A stretch of 64,000 nt of DNA from Reticulitermes speratus (Eukaryota > Arthropoda > Insecta > Blattodea > Rhinotermitidae): assembly GCA_021186555.1 (NCBI GenBank), contig JAJKFL010000042.1, positions 11,090,781-11,154,780 on the forward strand, written 5' to 3'. Position 1 is the stretch's first letter; each line of letters opens with the position of its first letter. A program made the position numbers and the translations under genes. The notes under the pieces are model-generated. The model was not told the DNA's origin and made no database searches. It saw only the letters and a list, made by a program, of their open reading frames with translations. Below, in pieces: positions 53,600 to 62,349 of the stretch.

Positions 53600-54931
53600 T
53601 ACGAGGGCTGTCCAAAAAGTATCCGACTATATTTTTTCCCGCGGTAAGTAATGGCGAAAGGGTGGGGAAACTGAGCGTAGTGGTAGAAGTGACTTTCATG
53701 CGCATGCGTGATTTTTTGCTGCCTCGCAACACCGCCGGATGCGTCTGTCGCTGCCAGATAGCGAAGTGGTGTAACACGTGTTCGTCGCATTCTCGTTTCG
53801 CTCAAGATGACAGAATGTTTGGAGCAGCGATACTGCATCAAGTTTTGTCAGAAACTTGGGGATACCCAAGCGGAAACAATCCGCAAAATTCAGCAGGCTT
53901 TCGGTGATGATGCAATGGGGGTCACTCAAATTAAAGAGTGGTTCAACCGCTTTAAAGATGGCCGCATGTCGGCGGACAGTGACCAGCGTTCCGGGAGACC
54001 GTCAACGAGCCGAAATGCTGATGTCATTGACAAAGTGCGGACACTGATCATGGAGGACCGTCGTTTGACCGTCCGGGAAATTGCTGATGAGGTTGGGATC
54101 AGCAGAGGTTCCGCAAACACGATTTTAACTGAGGATGTGGGCATGCGAAGAGTGGCGGCAAAATTTGTGCCCAAGCTGCTTTCGCCGGAGCAGCAACAAC
54201 TCCGCCTTGAGGTCGCGCAGGACATGCTGGAGTGCGCCAACAGGGATCCTGAGTTCCTGAAGACTGTGATCACTGGTGACGAGTCGTGGGTGTACGGATA
54301 TGACCCGGAAACCAAGGTCCAGTCGTCACAATGGAAGCATCCAACATCCCCGAGGCCCAAAAAAGAACGACACGTTCGGAGCAATGTGAAGGTGATACTG
54401 ACTGTTTTCTTCGATTACCGGGGTGTTGTGCATCATGAGTACGCACCACTAGGCCAAACTGTTAATAAGGAGTACTACCAAGAAGTCCTTCGTCATCTTC
54501 GTGATGCACTTCGGCGCAAGAGACCGGAGCTGTGGGACGCACGCAACTGGCAGCTGCATCATGACAATGCCCCAGCTCATTCATCACATCTGATCCAGGG
54601 TTTCCTGGCTAAGCACGGCATTCCGCAGGTTCGCCAGGCTCCCTACTCTCCTGACATGGCTCCTTGTGATTTCTGGCTGTTCCCGAGATTGAAGACACCG
54701 CTAAAAGGCTCCCGTTTTGACAGCCGCGAGGACATCATACAGAACGCGATGGCGCAGCTGCACACCATTCCAAAACAAGCCTTCCAGAATTGCTTCCAGC
54801 GATGGAAGGATGGGCTAAGTGTGTGGAGTCACAAGGGGCCTACTTTGAAGGGGATTAGGTATTGTAACCACCCAGATACAGAACTTTTTTTTCCCGGCCC
54901 AAGGTCGGATACTTTTTGGACAGACCTCGTA
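53600..54931 (+). mobile_element. Mariner transposon, complete
   Basis: Terminal inverted repeats of about 28 bp: left TACGAGGGCTGTCCAAAAAG, right (complement) TACGAGGTCTGTCCAAAAAG, continuing TATCCGAC on both. TA dinucleotides flank at 53598-53599 and 54932-54933, the mariner target. The element is 1,332 bp, the usual size, and has one long ORF. The ends differ by one base. It lies in the intron between receptor exons at 50347 and 59630, in the same orientation. Confidence 0.95.
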
Positions 54932-54934
54932 TAG
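53807..54934 (+). CDS. Mariner transposase (D,D34D), uninterrupted
   Basis: A 375-codon open frame. The N-terminal half has the paired helix-turn-helix DNA-binding region (IKEWFNRFKDGR near residue 45, then SGRPSTS, then a second helix-turn-helix LTVREIADEVGISRGSANTI). The catalytic domain has Asp158 in VITGDESWVYGYD, Asp253 in LHHDNAPAH and Asp288 in YSPDMAPCDFWLF, spaced as D,D34D. All three acidic residues are kept. It moves the element by cut and paste at TA sites in the nucleus. The length exceeds the usual 345-350 because the frame continues through the 3' inverted repeat and stops at TAG made with the flanking TA. The Met at 53807 fits the family start and lies 207 bp inside the left end. 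Confidence 0.95.
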   Translation: MTECLEQRYCIKFCQKLGDTQAETIRKIQQAFGDDAMGVTQIKEWFNRFKDGRMSADSDQRSGRPSTSRNADVIDKVRTLIMEDRRLTVREIADEVGISRGSANTILTEDVGMRRVAAKFVPKLLSPEQQQLRLEVAQDMLECANRDPEFLKTVITGDESWVYGYDPETKVQSSQWKHPTSPRPKKERHVRSNVKVILTVFFDYRGVVHHEYAPLGQTVNKEYYQEVLRHLRDALRRKRPELWDARNWQLHHDNAPAHSSHLIQGFLAKHGIPQVRQAPYSPDMAPCDFWLFPRLKTPLKGSRFDSREDIIQNAMAQLHTIPKQAFQNCFQRWKDGLSVWSHKGPTLKGIRYCNHPDTELFFPGPRSDTFWTDLV

Positions 54935-55081
54935 TACAACCAACGTGCATCATACACGTACATGTAAATAATACTCTAATGACTTACTGCATATCTGCAG
55001 GGTGGAAGCTAATTCCTCGCCTAATGTCCGACAACAGATCCACGAATAGTATCACGGATAATGAAAATTACATAAGTCATG

Positions 55082-55390
55082 GGGGGCACGCGGTGGCGCA
55101 GTTGGTTGAGGCACTGCGCTACAAGCCGGAACGTCGCGGGTTCGATTCCCGATGGTGTCACTGGAATTTTTCATTGACATAATCCTTTCGGTCGCACTAT
55201 GGCCCTGGGGTCGACTCAGCCTCTAACAGAAATGAGTACCAGGAATCTTTCCTGGGGGGTAAAGGCGGCCGGTGCGTAGGGCTGACAACCTTACCACCTT
55301 CATGTGCCGATTGTCTAGAAATCTGAGAGCCTCAACCTCCTGGAACCCTAAGGGCCTGTCCAGGCCTGTAATGGGATTGTTTTACCTTTA
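55082..55390 (+). mobile_element. SINE B, tRNA-derived
   Basis: Head GGGGGCACGCGGTGGCGCAG, TTGGTTGAGGCACTGCG, box B GGGTTCGATTCCCGATGG, body TAATCCTTTCGGTCGCACTA and GTCGACTCAGCCTCTAACAG, then GGCGGCCGGTGCGTAGGGCT and GTTTTACCTTTACCTTTAC at the 3' end. Close match to the reverse copy at 9785-10086. Confidence 0.9.
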
Positions 55391-55504
55391 CCTTTACATA
55401 AGTCATGCACTCGGAAGCCTTAATAAACTGGCTGTTGAACGGTTGGACTTCACACAACGTCTGTTGTGTTGTTTCGCTACACAATACAATCAGGTTTCTC
55501 CTTG

Positions 55505-55745
55505 CTAGCTGCGCTCTTCTGGTATTTTACGCAGCGTGGAATGGTAATTTCGTACCGACGTTTCGGGACAACATAACGGTCCCATATTCAAAGGTCAAGC
55601 ATTTATTCTTGGGCTTCTTGACCCTTGAAGATGGGACCGATAGGTTGTCCCGAAACGTCGGTACGGAATTACCATTCCACGATGCGTCGAATCCCAGAAG
55701 AGCGCAGATCTCATTTGCATCGCGGCGGAAGCCTGAAATCACGCA
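55505..55745. repeat. R2 inverted-repeat copy with hammerhead-like motif
   Basis: GGAATGGTAATTTCGTACCG and ACGTTTCGGGACAAC at 55539-55575, with complements at 55645-55679. The right arm at 55621-55666 reads CCTTGAAGATGGGACCG..GTCCCGAAACGTCGGTAC: a TGAAGA, a pairing stem (GGGAC/GTCCC), GAAAC, and a palindromic ACGT in the stem III position. C3 is T here. Confidence 0.65.
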
Positions 55746-55784
55746 AGGTTTCTCCTTAGTTAGCACCTATCATAGTCAAAAGAC

Positions 55785-56060
55785 GGGACAGCGTAGTCGG
55801 TATAGCGAACTGCTACGGGCTGGGCGGTTCAGGGATCGAATCCCGGTGGGGGCGATATTTTCCGCACCCGTCTAAAGTGGCCCACCCAGTCTCCTGTACA
55901 ATGTGTATCGAGTCACTTTCCAGGAGGTAAAGCGGCTGGGGCGTGGCGTTAACCACCCACTCCCATCTAGCATCGAGGTTAAAGAAAGAGTAGAGCTATA
56001 CTTCTACTCCCCATCTGGGCCTTCAGGGCAGGTTGTAGGGTGACTTTACCTTTATAGTAA
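55785..56060 (+). mobile_element. SINE C, tRNA-derived
   Basis: Head GCGTAGTCGGTATAGCGAAC and box B GGGATCGAATCCCGGTGGGG, then CCAGTCTCCTGTACAATGTG, AGGTAAAGCGGCTGGGGCG, CCCATCTAGCATCGAGG, GAGCTATACTTCTACTCCCC and TGACTTTACCTTTATA at the end. Best-preserved SINE C in the window. Confidence 0.9.
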
Positions 56061-57139
56061 ACAGAACAGATTCAACAACAGAGCTTGCTCGTAATTGCCA
56101 TTTCACAGTTTGTAAAGCAGAAGGAATATCTACGTATACAGGCTTATATTGCATGGCATATTAAGTTCACGAACTATCCGTCCTTTTTTGGCGCTCTGAA
56201 TCTCCAGCACTAATAGTTTAGTTACCGATAATGCTTTGTAGTACACCAATCATACTCCGTCACGTGTCTAAAATCCACTTTTTTCTAATATCGACGTAAA
56301 GACAAACCCTTTTTCCAATTTACGTATGTTTATTGTCCGACGAATGTACAATGTTATTCACTATTAATTTGTGAAACACAGTCCTTTCTATAAATGTCAA
56401 TTTCAATAGAAGATTCGTTTCGTATGATAAGTAGTTCTAGGAAGTTTATTTGATTATTAGTCTCGGGCGTGGGTTTGAAGATAATATCTTTGTGTATATT
56501 ATTCATACTATTAATAGTGAATAAAAAAAGTGTATATTCGTCGGACTACAAACATAGCAAAGAAAATGTAACTTTTTCTAATATCAGATGAGGTACGTGT
56601 GTTCAAAAGAAGTAGGAGCGGAAAAAGATATAAACACTTGCTCAGATATTTATGACCTTGAGAAGTTAACAGTAAGAAAGAGACATAATTTACTACGTCT
56701 TATAGGCAAAAGAGGGGACGGAATGTGAACCTTGTCCTCTTTGTAATGGTGGGCGAAACAAAATAAAATATATTACAAAGACAAAACACTATATTAAGGA
56801 AATTTACAAAGCCCTTCGAAGAAGTTCGATGAGAGAATGTCTTCAGGGAAGGAACAAGGCTTAAGAAATCGGTAGGGAGTTCCAGGACAAGACGTCCAGT
56901 TTCGTGATGGATTACTTAAAGGCTACAGTAAAACAGTCCCCAGAGCGCTATAAGCATTTGTCTTCGTCTTCTTCCACTGAATTCACAAGCCTGGAATTGA
57001 AATAAGCTTTCGACGATACTTCGGTTACACACGCATTGCGATGAGAATGACGCTGTGACGCAGCTGTTAAAGCCACCATCCCGCAAGCGCAATCACGCAT
57101 TGCGCATTCACGGATGCGGGATTCTCGAAAATAAAGGCT
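56061..57139. other. Intron: no recognisable feature
   Basis: About 1 kb, AT-rich; no exon or repeat recognised. Confidence 0.4.
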
Positions 57140-57430
57140 TAATATCTGAGGTTCTCACGGCGGTGACGATAAATATAATCATTTTTATAGAATTCAACGC
57201 CATGTACTTTGTAGGTTATTACCGACGTTTCGGAGGAACCTTAGTACTTGTCTACAGAGCTATATAGCTTTATATCCCAGAACAAAACATTCAAATTATT
57301 ACAATGATTCATATGAGGATTTAGGTCTTCTGGGATGTAAACCTGTGGTTCCCGACGTTTCGAAGTATCGTGGCACATTCATCTTCAACGATTAAGCAGT
57401 CGCAATTTATAACATCTCTTCACCCTCTGC
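57140..57430. repeat. R2 copies
   Basis: First piece: GAGGTTCTCACGGCGGTGAC, ATTACCGACGTTTCGGAGGA. Second piece from 57328: CTTCTGGGATGTAAACCTGT, CCCGACGTTTCGAAGTATCG, CATTCATCTTCAACG. Two tandem R2 remnants in the same orientation. Confidence 0.6.
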
Positions 57431-58286
57431 CTTAACAATAATTCTGCTACTCGCATTAAAACTTATTCCAGCAACCTCGACTTTGAGGTGTTCAGGAAAG
57501 GCAGGACAGTGTGCTGCGGGCATTTGCATCGATCTGCATAAATTGTGACAAGAGCTGATTGCTTCTTAGGTCATTTAGGGATATTTTGTAAATTCAGGGG
57601 TTCAATGAAGTCAACGAAAAGGGAGATAGTCTCAGATGGTGAGTGCATAAAATTCGGAGATGGAAAATTTCGCGGTACCCTCGCATCATTCTAATAGAGA
57701 TACTTTCTTACTAAGTAAGACGTCAAAGCGTTACGTCAAGAACGCTTCTGTCAGTCTGCGAGTCTGTCTCTGCCGTAGTATCGCGACTAGACCTTTCGTC
57801 GGATTTTCATGAAATTCGGTACGCGAGTTCTGTACAAAATTTGTCAACCAAGCATCCGTTCTGTGTAACTCGGCTCAGTGACTGTCTTAGTTTTCTTATG
57901 GCGTAAATAAATTTCTACCTGTACTTTCAAAATTTCTTGACATACTTGGGTAAAATTAGGTGTACGGGATCTCAGTTTAGTGTGTATTTTATTCAGTTTC
58001 TACAATCATACTGTAACCGAACATTATTGAAACATTATTAAATGCTAGTATTGTTGGAGCAATTCGGCTCTCCCCTTCCACTCGTCTAAATATAGCAGCA
58101 ACGACAAGGGACCAGGTGTCCCGAGTCAGTTGGCGGGAGTAAAAGGAAAAGAGTAGACGGATGGTTTTGTGCTAACGTTGTATTGTAATAAAATAAACAA
58201 AGTTAACCTTTTTGAAGAGAACAGTCTCTTAATTTGATGTATATCAAATTAATAAAAACATAACCAGCAAAGTTCGGTTATAATAC
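57431..58286. other. Intron: no gene; R5-like tail near 57790-57830
   Basis: GGATTTTCATGAAATTCGGTA near 57802-57822 is of the type seen at R5 ends. Otherwise nothing recognised. Confidence 0.35.
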
Positions 58287-58734
58287 CCAACAAGTCTTTC
58301 AACACACGTCTTAGTGGCAACTAGTTTGGCTCATAAGAGAGCTATAATCAGGCCATAATAAAAACTGTAAGCTGAAAACTCTAATTGCTGTAGGTAGAAT
58401 TTCTCCCCCTTTACATCAGTGAATACATTGCAAATGTATATAACAATTAAAAAAATTGTATGTTTGTAGCGTAAGTAAATTGTTTTAACTGAGGCAAACG
58501 TTAAAATGTTGCCAATGTTGTTACAAAAATACTTTACCTTAGGTTTATTTTAGTTCAAAAAATTTACTTACGCTATATACATAAAATTGTTAAATTTTTT
58601 AATATGTATATACATTTGTAATGTATTCATTGATGTAAAGATTTCCAGTTTACAGTTTTTGTTATGGCCTGATGATGTCTCTCTTATGAGCCGAAACTAG
58701 TTGCCGATAAAACATGTGTCAAATGACTTGTTGG
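58287..58734. mobile_element. Family B hammerhead inverted-repeat element
   Basis: Arms of about 180 bp (58287-58482 and 58560-58734) begin CCCAACAAGTC and end GACTTGTTGGG. They include AATGTATTCATTGATGTAAAG and a hammerhead motif, shared with the solo copy at 29510-29720. The minus motif (58312-58354) has CUGAUUA and CCAAAC and is broken; the plus one is intact. No ATGCACGGTG tail, so a distinct subfamily. Confidence 0.72.
58664..58706 (+). ncRNA. Predicted type I hammerhead ribozyme, sense in CCAPR intron
   Basis: Stem I GGC/GCC, CUGAUGA, U, stem II GUCUC..GAGCC with one mismatch, GAAA, stem III AC-UA-GU, U17, GCC. Core complete. It is about 0.9 kb upstream of the receptor exon at 59630. 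Confidence 0.62.
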
Positions 58735-58744
58735 GTCAGATTGT

Positions 58745-59394
58745 AGAGACTGAATAAAATATATACTTACATCAACACGCCAACGGCGATTTCTTATATT
58801 ACAATTAAAATCAATTCAGTGTAGTTGAGAATTCACGAGTTTCGTGAAATCATCGCAGTGAAACCCATATCTACTTAGAGGCACCTTTTGCAACCTTGTC
58901 CTCTTCACTGTTCTTTTACTTTAGTTTTGCTTTTAATTTTTTTATGATTTCTAGAAGGCCTAGTTATGCTTTTATCCTACCTCGTACAATTCTTTCTTCT
59001 TGCTTTGAATAAATTTTAATCAAAGAATCACTTCTAACACTTTTCTTTTAAGTGGTTTACTCGTACACAAACGTGAAAGACAGTAATGTAAGCTCTGAGA
59101 GTCCTGTTTTATAATCTTGGAAATTTTAAATAAAACTTTCACCCTTCCTGACCGAATAATTCCTTTACCCTTAATTAATGAATACTGACTTTACCTGTCC
59201 TTCACGAATATTCCCCTTACCGTCCTCACCAAATACCCCCTTTAACCCCCCCCCCCTTATTCAATTCCCCTACGCTTCATTCAAGTGCAGCATTAACGAC
59301 AACGTCTCGATGTGTAGATTACGTTCCTCTTGGATGCCACGCCTTGTAATCTGATAAAAATAAACTTAATACATTTAAGGAACGCAAGTACTGT
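58745..59394. other. Intron: no recognisable feature
   Basis: A C run lies at 59247-59256. No gene or repeat recognised. Confidence 0.35.
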
Positions 59395-59500
59395 TTCCAT
59401 CTTCAGGATGAAGATGTTCTACCGTGAATATGGACGGCAGCATGTTCTTCAAAAATGCCTATAGATATATACCAGGCTACACGGCGTCACATCCTAGGTT
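59395..59500 (-). repeat. R2 fragment
   Basis: CCATCTTCAGGATGAAGATG and CAGGCTACACGGCGTCACATCC, the ends of R2 in reverse orientation. Confidence 0.5.
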
Positions 59501-59629
59501 ACGGTAATATTTACAATCCATGTACATCTTTACATGGAACTGGCCTTACACAATACAAACACTAACGCCAATTTAAAACATGCACGTCACAATTGCCACT
59601 TACTTAGTGTAATTTATTTTCCCAGGGAG

Positions 59630-59721
59630 GAGAGCGCGTATTCTCGTTGGCAGTGCGTGGCTTTTGAGCTTTCTCTTCTCCATTCCTATCATCATTCTGT
59701 ACGAGGAGAAGGAAGTCCAAG
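59630..59721 (+). CDS. CCAPR: CCAP receptor, exon with TM4
   Basis: One base completes Lys, then [20 protein letters not shown] and [10 protein letters not shown] plus G (phase 1). This is the end of intracellular loop 2, TM4 with its conserved Trp, and the start of extracellular loop 2. The acceptor CCCAGGGAG is the second AG; using the first AG (59625) would break frame, whereas 59630 gives the family-conserved SxKRARxLV. Donor GTACTT. Confidence 0.9.
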
Positions 59722-59819
59722 GTACTTGACAACTGTAATGTTTACTGTGCGGAAACAAATGTACCGCCTAATTTTGGGGTTGAAATATTACCACAGAATA
59801 ACACCGTCTGAGTACAGTA

Positions 59820-60040
59820 AATATAGAAAATTATGAAATGGTGCAAAATATCAGTAGACGTCCTCTTATTCAAAACCCTTCCAATGGGTTTCTTTGACTC
59901 ACGGATAAAACTATAAGCACTTTTTTTCCCTGATGATGATCCCAGGAGGGATCGAAACATGTTGGATTAGTCTACAGATATTGTAATATATAATATCTAA
60001 AATAATAACAGTGCATTTTGTTGCTTTGAGTATTGTGTGT
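59820..60040 (+). mobile_element. Solo hammerhead element filling a short receptor intron
   Basis: A single arm-like segment with the ribozyme at 59926-59968 and the terminal GTGCATTTTGTTGCTTTG at 60011-60028. No inverted partner or clear duplication is seen. The host intron is only 470 bp (59722-60191). Confidence 0.6.
59926..59968 (+). ncRNA. Predicted type I hammerhead ribozyme, sense in a 470 bp CCAPR intron
   Basis: Stem I UCC/GGA, CUGAUGA, U, stem II GAUCCC-AGGA-GGGAUC, GAAA, stem III AC-AU-GU, U17, GGAUU. Six perfect stem II pairs. It lies about 205 bases after the donor and 220 before the acceptor. Confidence 0.75.
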
Positions 60041-60191
60041 TAAACTGCCAAATATTTTGTTGCCAGCATCAAATGACGATGACGATAAACAACCATGAAG
60101 CCTTGGCCTAATGACAGACAGAGTGAGCCCACACAGTCAGAGAAGCCACCCTTAGTTTCTCCAAAATGTACATTTTGTGTTGATGTTCCAG

Positions 60192-60380
60192 ATGAACTGC
60201 AATGTTGGATCGAATTTCCGCACCAGTGGCACTGGCAACTCTACATGACGCTTGTCGCCGTCACCGTGTTCGTCATACCGGCGCTGATTATCACAGCGTG
60301 CTATACTGTCATCGTATTCACTATCTGGAACAAGAGCAAGCTACTCACACCCTCTACCAAGAGAGCACGCCACATGAAAA
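60192..60380 (+). CDS. CCAPR: CCAP receptor, exon with TM5 and intracellular loop 3
   Basis: Enters in phase 1 to give Asp, then ELQCWIEFPHQWHWQLYMTL: the second disulphide Cys in QCWIEF and the start of TM5. It continues VAVTVFVIPALIITACYTVI, VFTIWNKSKLLTPSTKRARH and MK. The exon ends with one base (A) before GTGGGT. Acceptor GATGTTCCAG. QCWIE, IPALII and ACY..IV.TIW are typical of CCAP receptors. Confidence 0.93.
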
Positions 60381-60565
60381 GTGGGTGCTGTTTGCTCTCA
60401 CTTTACTCTGCAAGGTGTAAATATATTCAGTGTAGCTACAAACAGCGTGCCTCGACATAATTACGGCGATAAAACGCTAACTTCACCTAAGCCCAGGGTG
60501 TTTCTAATTTGGCATTTTTATAGTATTAGTGCCTAGAAAAGATACTGTAATATAAACTGAGACGA

Positions 60566-60812
60566 TCCACGTGGCCGCGCGGTCTAAGGCGTGGGTCTGT
60601 GGCCCTTCGCTTGCTGGGATTGCGGGTTCGAATCCCGCCGGGAGGCATGGATGTCTGTGTATTGTGGGTGTTGAGTGTTGTCAGGTAGAGGTCTCTGCCT
60701 CGGGCTGATCCCTCGTCCAGAGGAGTCCTACCGAGTGTGGTGGGTCTGAGTCTGATCGTGAAGCGTCGATAATGAGGACGCCCTGGCCTACTAGGGGCTG
60801 CTACACCATGGA
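60566..60812 (+). mobile_element. SINE A in receptor intron
   Basis: Head CGTGGCCGCGCGGTCTAAGG with box B GGGTTCGAATCCCGCC, then GGCATGGATGTCTGTG, AGGTAGAGGTCTCTGCCTCG, TCGTCCAGAGGAGTCCTACC and CCCTGGCCTACTAGGGGCTG. The minus-strand 187-codon frame over it is a shadow. Confidence 0.9.
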
Positions 60813-61156
60813 AAGAAAACATGTAAACTGAAGGAATGCCTAACAGACTCATAATTGTCGTTTTTACACTCTGTTGCTGTGGTGTTGAATAGGGAAAGAC
60901 GCTTAATAATTTACAAGTGTTTGTGTTAAAGTGCTGTAGAAAGGACATTAATCTAAGAAGGATGAAATTACGAAGAAAGATATTCCAAAACGAGTAACTT
61001 TGTTCTGTCTGCGACTTCCGAGGCTCCACTGCGTCGAAACAAGGCGTTTTCGGACATAAGATCTTCATTTGGTCCCTGCTACCATCCATGCAAGTCTGTC
61101 AGTGTTATTCTGTTCCACTCTACATACGTTTACATTACTCGTATTTGCATTTACAG

Positions 61157-61266
61157 ATGGCGAACATGTTTCCATTGACGACCAAAACTCCAGGCGAGCA
61201 AGCTCCAGGGGCTGATACCCAAAGCGAAGATTAAGACTGTCAAGATGACGTTTGTCATTGTTTTCG
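61157..61266 (+). CDS. CCAPR: CCAP receptor, exon with loop 3 and start of TM6, one-base frame break
   Basis: Acceptor TGCATTTACAG, donor CGGTAAGA. Reading in from the previous exon gives NGEHVSIDDQNSRRASSRG; the downstream part, LIPKAKIKTVKMTFVIVF, is in the +1-shifted frame. Both halves match family-conserved sequence (RRASSRG then IPKAKxKTVKMT). The exon is 110 bases, whereas 111 would keep frame with both neighbours. The break is at the G run 61208-61211, so a lost G is the simplest explanation: either a sequencing or assembly error or a real disabling mutation. Confidence 0.88.
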
Positions 61267-61674
61267 GTAAGACCTGAGTACAGCCTACTCCGTCTATACG
61301 CTAATGAATATCCACCAGAGGTTCAGGGACGTAGTAATTTCCCTTTGCTTTATCAACGAATTTATTTTATGGACGTTTAATGTACTGCAGAACCCTGTGA
61401 TTGCTGCCTAAAGCAGGACATGCTGTACGTCATACACCACATGACACATAACATTAGCTGGGTAGCAAAAAAGTAAATTGTCTGAAGCACAGAAGCTTCT
61501 TGCAGCATTTACATGCCTCTAAAGACATTCTCTGTAAGCCAGAAAATCAGCATGTGTTTCGACTCGAAATAATAGCATACTGTATACTGCAAAAGATATT
61601 CTGAAATGGAAAATCAAAATATAATTACTATATAAAATTTGATGAATATGTAACGAGAAACTGAGCTAATTTCA
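61267..61674. other. Intron: no recognisable feature
   Basis: Nothing recognised between the exon and the R3 copy. Confidence 0.35.
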
Positions 61675-61870
61675 TGAAGTACAGTTCTTCTTGAGAAGCT
61701 AATAGTGCCTCAGCTAGTCAAGAAATTCCCCGCATTCTATGGAACGAGAAAGTTCAATACCGTGCTTACAAGATCTCGCCACTTGTCCCTATCCTGAGTA
61801 ACATAAATCCAGTCCATGCCCCCCTCATCCTTTCCTTTAAGACTAATTTTAATATTATCCTCCCGTCTAC
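61675..61870 (+). repeat. Dispersed repeat R3
   Basis: TTCTTGAGAAGCTAATAGTG, CCTCAGCTAGTCAAGAAATT, CATTCTATGGAACGAGAAAG, CCACTTGTCCCTATCCTGAG, the family order in forward orientation. Confidence 0.62.
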
Positions 61871-62349
61871 GCCTAGGTCTTCAAAGCAGTTTCCTTCCCT
61901 CAGGCTTGCCCACCAAAACCCTGTATGCACCTGTTCTCTCACCCACACGTGCCACATGCCCCACCTATCTCTTCTGGATTTGATCAACGAAGTAATATCT
62001 GGTCAGCAGTACATACCATGAAGCTTCTCATTATGCATTCTCCTCCAGTTACCTGTTACCTCGTCACTCTTAGTCCAAAAAACAAGAAACTGAGTGTACC
62101 TAGATTTATTTCACAAATTTTTATGAAAAACTTGTACACCAAATTTCATGAAAATTTGACAAAAGGCTTAGTCGCTAATACTAGATCACAAAAGGACAGA
62201 TGGACGTACGGACGTGGTGTCCACATAAGACGTTCTTTTTTTTACTTCGGAAGTACGCTTAAGAAAGAAGAAAAGCATTTATAAAGACCCTTCAATTCAA
62301 TTTCCACTTCTCTCACCGACATCAGTAAATTCAATTTACTTCTAAGAAA
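61871..62349. repeat. Intron: R5-like tail at about 62100-62215
   Basis: CCAAATTTCATGAAAATTTG, AAAGGACAGATGGACGTACG, the transposon tail pattern shared with R5. Nothing else. Confidence 0.4.

Noticed and set aside
53926..54384. 152-codon minus-strand frame
   Set aside because: Shadow of the mariner transposase on the opposite strand.
60526..61089. 187-codon minus-strand frame
   Set aside because: Antisense of SINE A plus intron sequence.
61157..61266. An alternative acceptor that would avoid the frame break
   Set aside because: All AG sites in the exon give phase 0 or 2 and not the phase 1 needed after the previous exon, and they would drop conserved RRASSRG.
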